Source: an uncultured Pseudomonadota bacterium (GTDB taxonomy: Bacteria; SAR324; NAC60-12). Taken from it: a stretch of DNA of 6,445 nt. The DNA lies in contig CAJXNF010000169.1 of assembly GCA_913056375.1 (NCBI GenBank), forward strand, positions 1 to 6,445. The letters are read 5' to 3'. A program made the translations under genes and the position numbers. Positions 5,637 to 6,445 of the stretch are shown here, in pieces (the stretch's first letter is position 1; each line of letters opens with the position of its first letter). The notes under the pieces are model-generated. The model was not told the origin of the DNA. It ran no database searches and worked only from the letters and a program-made list of their open reading frames with translations.

Positions 5637-6445
5637 ATGTTCCAAAAAGGAATTGTTCGTAAACGAACCAGAAGTTTCTATTACGTCGATTGTGAAGGGG
5701 AGACCAGGCTCTGTCGTGTGAAGGGGAACTTGTTCCAAGAAAGTCGCTATGACGAGAAGATTGCAGTGGGGGACTTGGTTGAGATTGATTTGGATGCTTC
5801 CGAAGATGCTGGTTGGATCCACAAGATCCTTCCCAGAAAAAGTCGGCTTTCAAGGCATATTCCTGAACGACAACTGGAACAGGTGATTGTAGCGAATGCA
5901 GACCAAATCTTGATCGTAGCTTCCCTAAAAAAACCAGATTTTCGAAACGGGGTTGTGGATCGGCTTTTAGTTGCAGGCCTTCGAGGAGACTTAGAACCAA
6001 TCCTGATACTGAATAAAACTGATCTGGGTTCAGAAGTTGAGTTTTTAAAAATTCGAGACCTTTACAATGATTTGGGCTACCGAGTTTTGGGAATCAGCGC
6101 AAAGCAAGGGATTGGTATTGAAGAGGTCAGAGATTCGTTGAAAAACAAAATCTCAGTTTTGGCTGGACACTCTGGGGTAGGAAAATCTTCCTTGGTCAAA
6201 GCTCTCTATCCAGATTGGGAAATCCGAATTGGTGCTGTTAATCAAAAAGTTGGAAAGGGGCGTCATACGACGACTTTGGCGGAGATGTTCCCCTTGCCCG
6301 AAGGTGGTTTTCTTGTTGATACACCGGGAGTTCGTGAGTTGAGACCCTGGGATGTAGAACAAGCTGAGTTGGATCAGTATTTTGTTGAATTTGACGTTCG
6401 TGAAAATTGTCACTTCAGCAGTTGTTCACATCGTCATGAACCCAA
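5637..6445 (+). CDS. rsgA: Small ribosomal subunit biogenesis GTPase RsgA, 3'-truncated by window end
   Basis: RsgA (YjeQ) is a circularly permuted GTPase that binds the 30S subunit late in assembly and checks the decoding centre; GTP hydrolysis is stimulated by the ribosome. The visible 269 codons hold an N-terminal OB-fold (about 1-75), then the GTPase motifs in permuted order: G4 NKTD (126-129), G1 GHSGVGKSS (177-185), G3 DTPG (228-231). The switch segment GKGRHTTT between G1 and G3 is also present. The C-terminal zinc knuckle begins with Cys258, Cys263 and His265; the fourth ligand, expected in EPxC, falls just past the window. An in-frame TGA two codons upstream makes ATG 5637 the natural start. 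No Shine-Dalgarno sequence is seen. It has the same orientation as rlmKL, and both act on ribosome maturation, but they are separated by 208 bases. The frame is open to the last base, so this is truncation by the window, not a broken gene. Confidence 0.97.
   Translation, partial: MFQKGIVRKRTRSFYYVDCEGETRLCRVKGNLFQESRYDEKIAVGDLVEIDLDASEDAGWIHKILPRKSRLSRHIPERQLEQVIVANADQILIVASLKKPDFRNGVVDRLLVAGLRGDLEPILILNKTDLGSEVEFLKIRDLYNDLGYRVLGISAKQGIGIEEVRDSLKNKISVLAGHSGVGKSSLVKALYPDWEIRIGAVNQKVGKGRHTTTLAEMFPLPEGGFLVDTPGVRELRPWDVEQAELDQYFVEFDVRENCHFSSCSHRHEP

Noticed and set aside
5614..6000. 128-residue minus-strand frame
   Set aside because: It is fully antisense to the start of rsgA, which has unmistakable GTPase motifs. 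Its own translation is rich in Ser, Pro and Gln with no family features.
6408..6445. Possible broken zinc site in RsgA because only three ligands are visible
   Set aside because: The window ends right before the position where the fourth Cys is expected, so nothing suggests loss.

Overview
The window looks like bacterial chromosome with about 0.5 kb of phage-like or other mobile DNA at its left edge. Positions 545-6445 carry ordinary housekeeping genes of moderate GC, all on the + strand: argS (arginyl-tRNA synthetase), moaE (large subunit of molybdopterin synthase), tag (3-methyladenine DNA glycosylase I), rlmL/rlmKL (fused 23S rRNA methyltransferase) and the start of rsgA (ribosome-assembly GTPase), which runs off the right end. 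The fused RlmKL and the gene set suggest a proteobacterium or a close relative. A marine lineage such as SAR324 is a guess I cannot test here.

Left edge (1-544): two small minus-strand genes read leftward out of the window. The leftmost is the N-terminus of a protein resembling the phage NinG recombination family. Directly behind it (its stop codon abuts the ninG-like ATG) is an unrecognised 90-residue protein. To their right is a strikingly AT-rich block (387-470) of short tandem repeats built from TATACTATAG-like dyads, then a short perfect inverted repeat next to the presumed argS promoter. This is either the boundary of an integrated element upstream of argS or an assembly junction.

Centre (545-5428): argS, moaE, tag and rlmKL form a very tight operon in which each junction is a 4-base start/stop overlap (GTGA, ATGA, ATGA). 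Three of the four act on RNA or DNA (tRNA charging, alkylation repair, rRNA modification). MoaE belongs to molybdenum-cofactor synthesis, and no other moa gene is nearby. All four proteins look intact, with their catalytic or metal-binding residues present.

Right edge (5429-6445): a 208-base gap without a convincing terminator precedes rsgA, whose first 269 codons are present and which lacks a stop only because the window ends. None of the five chromosomal starts has a clear Shine-Dalgarno sequence. I see no evidence of a novel multi-gene system; the most unusual sequence is the dyad-repeat block and the junction around it.
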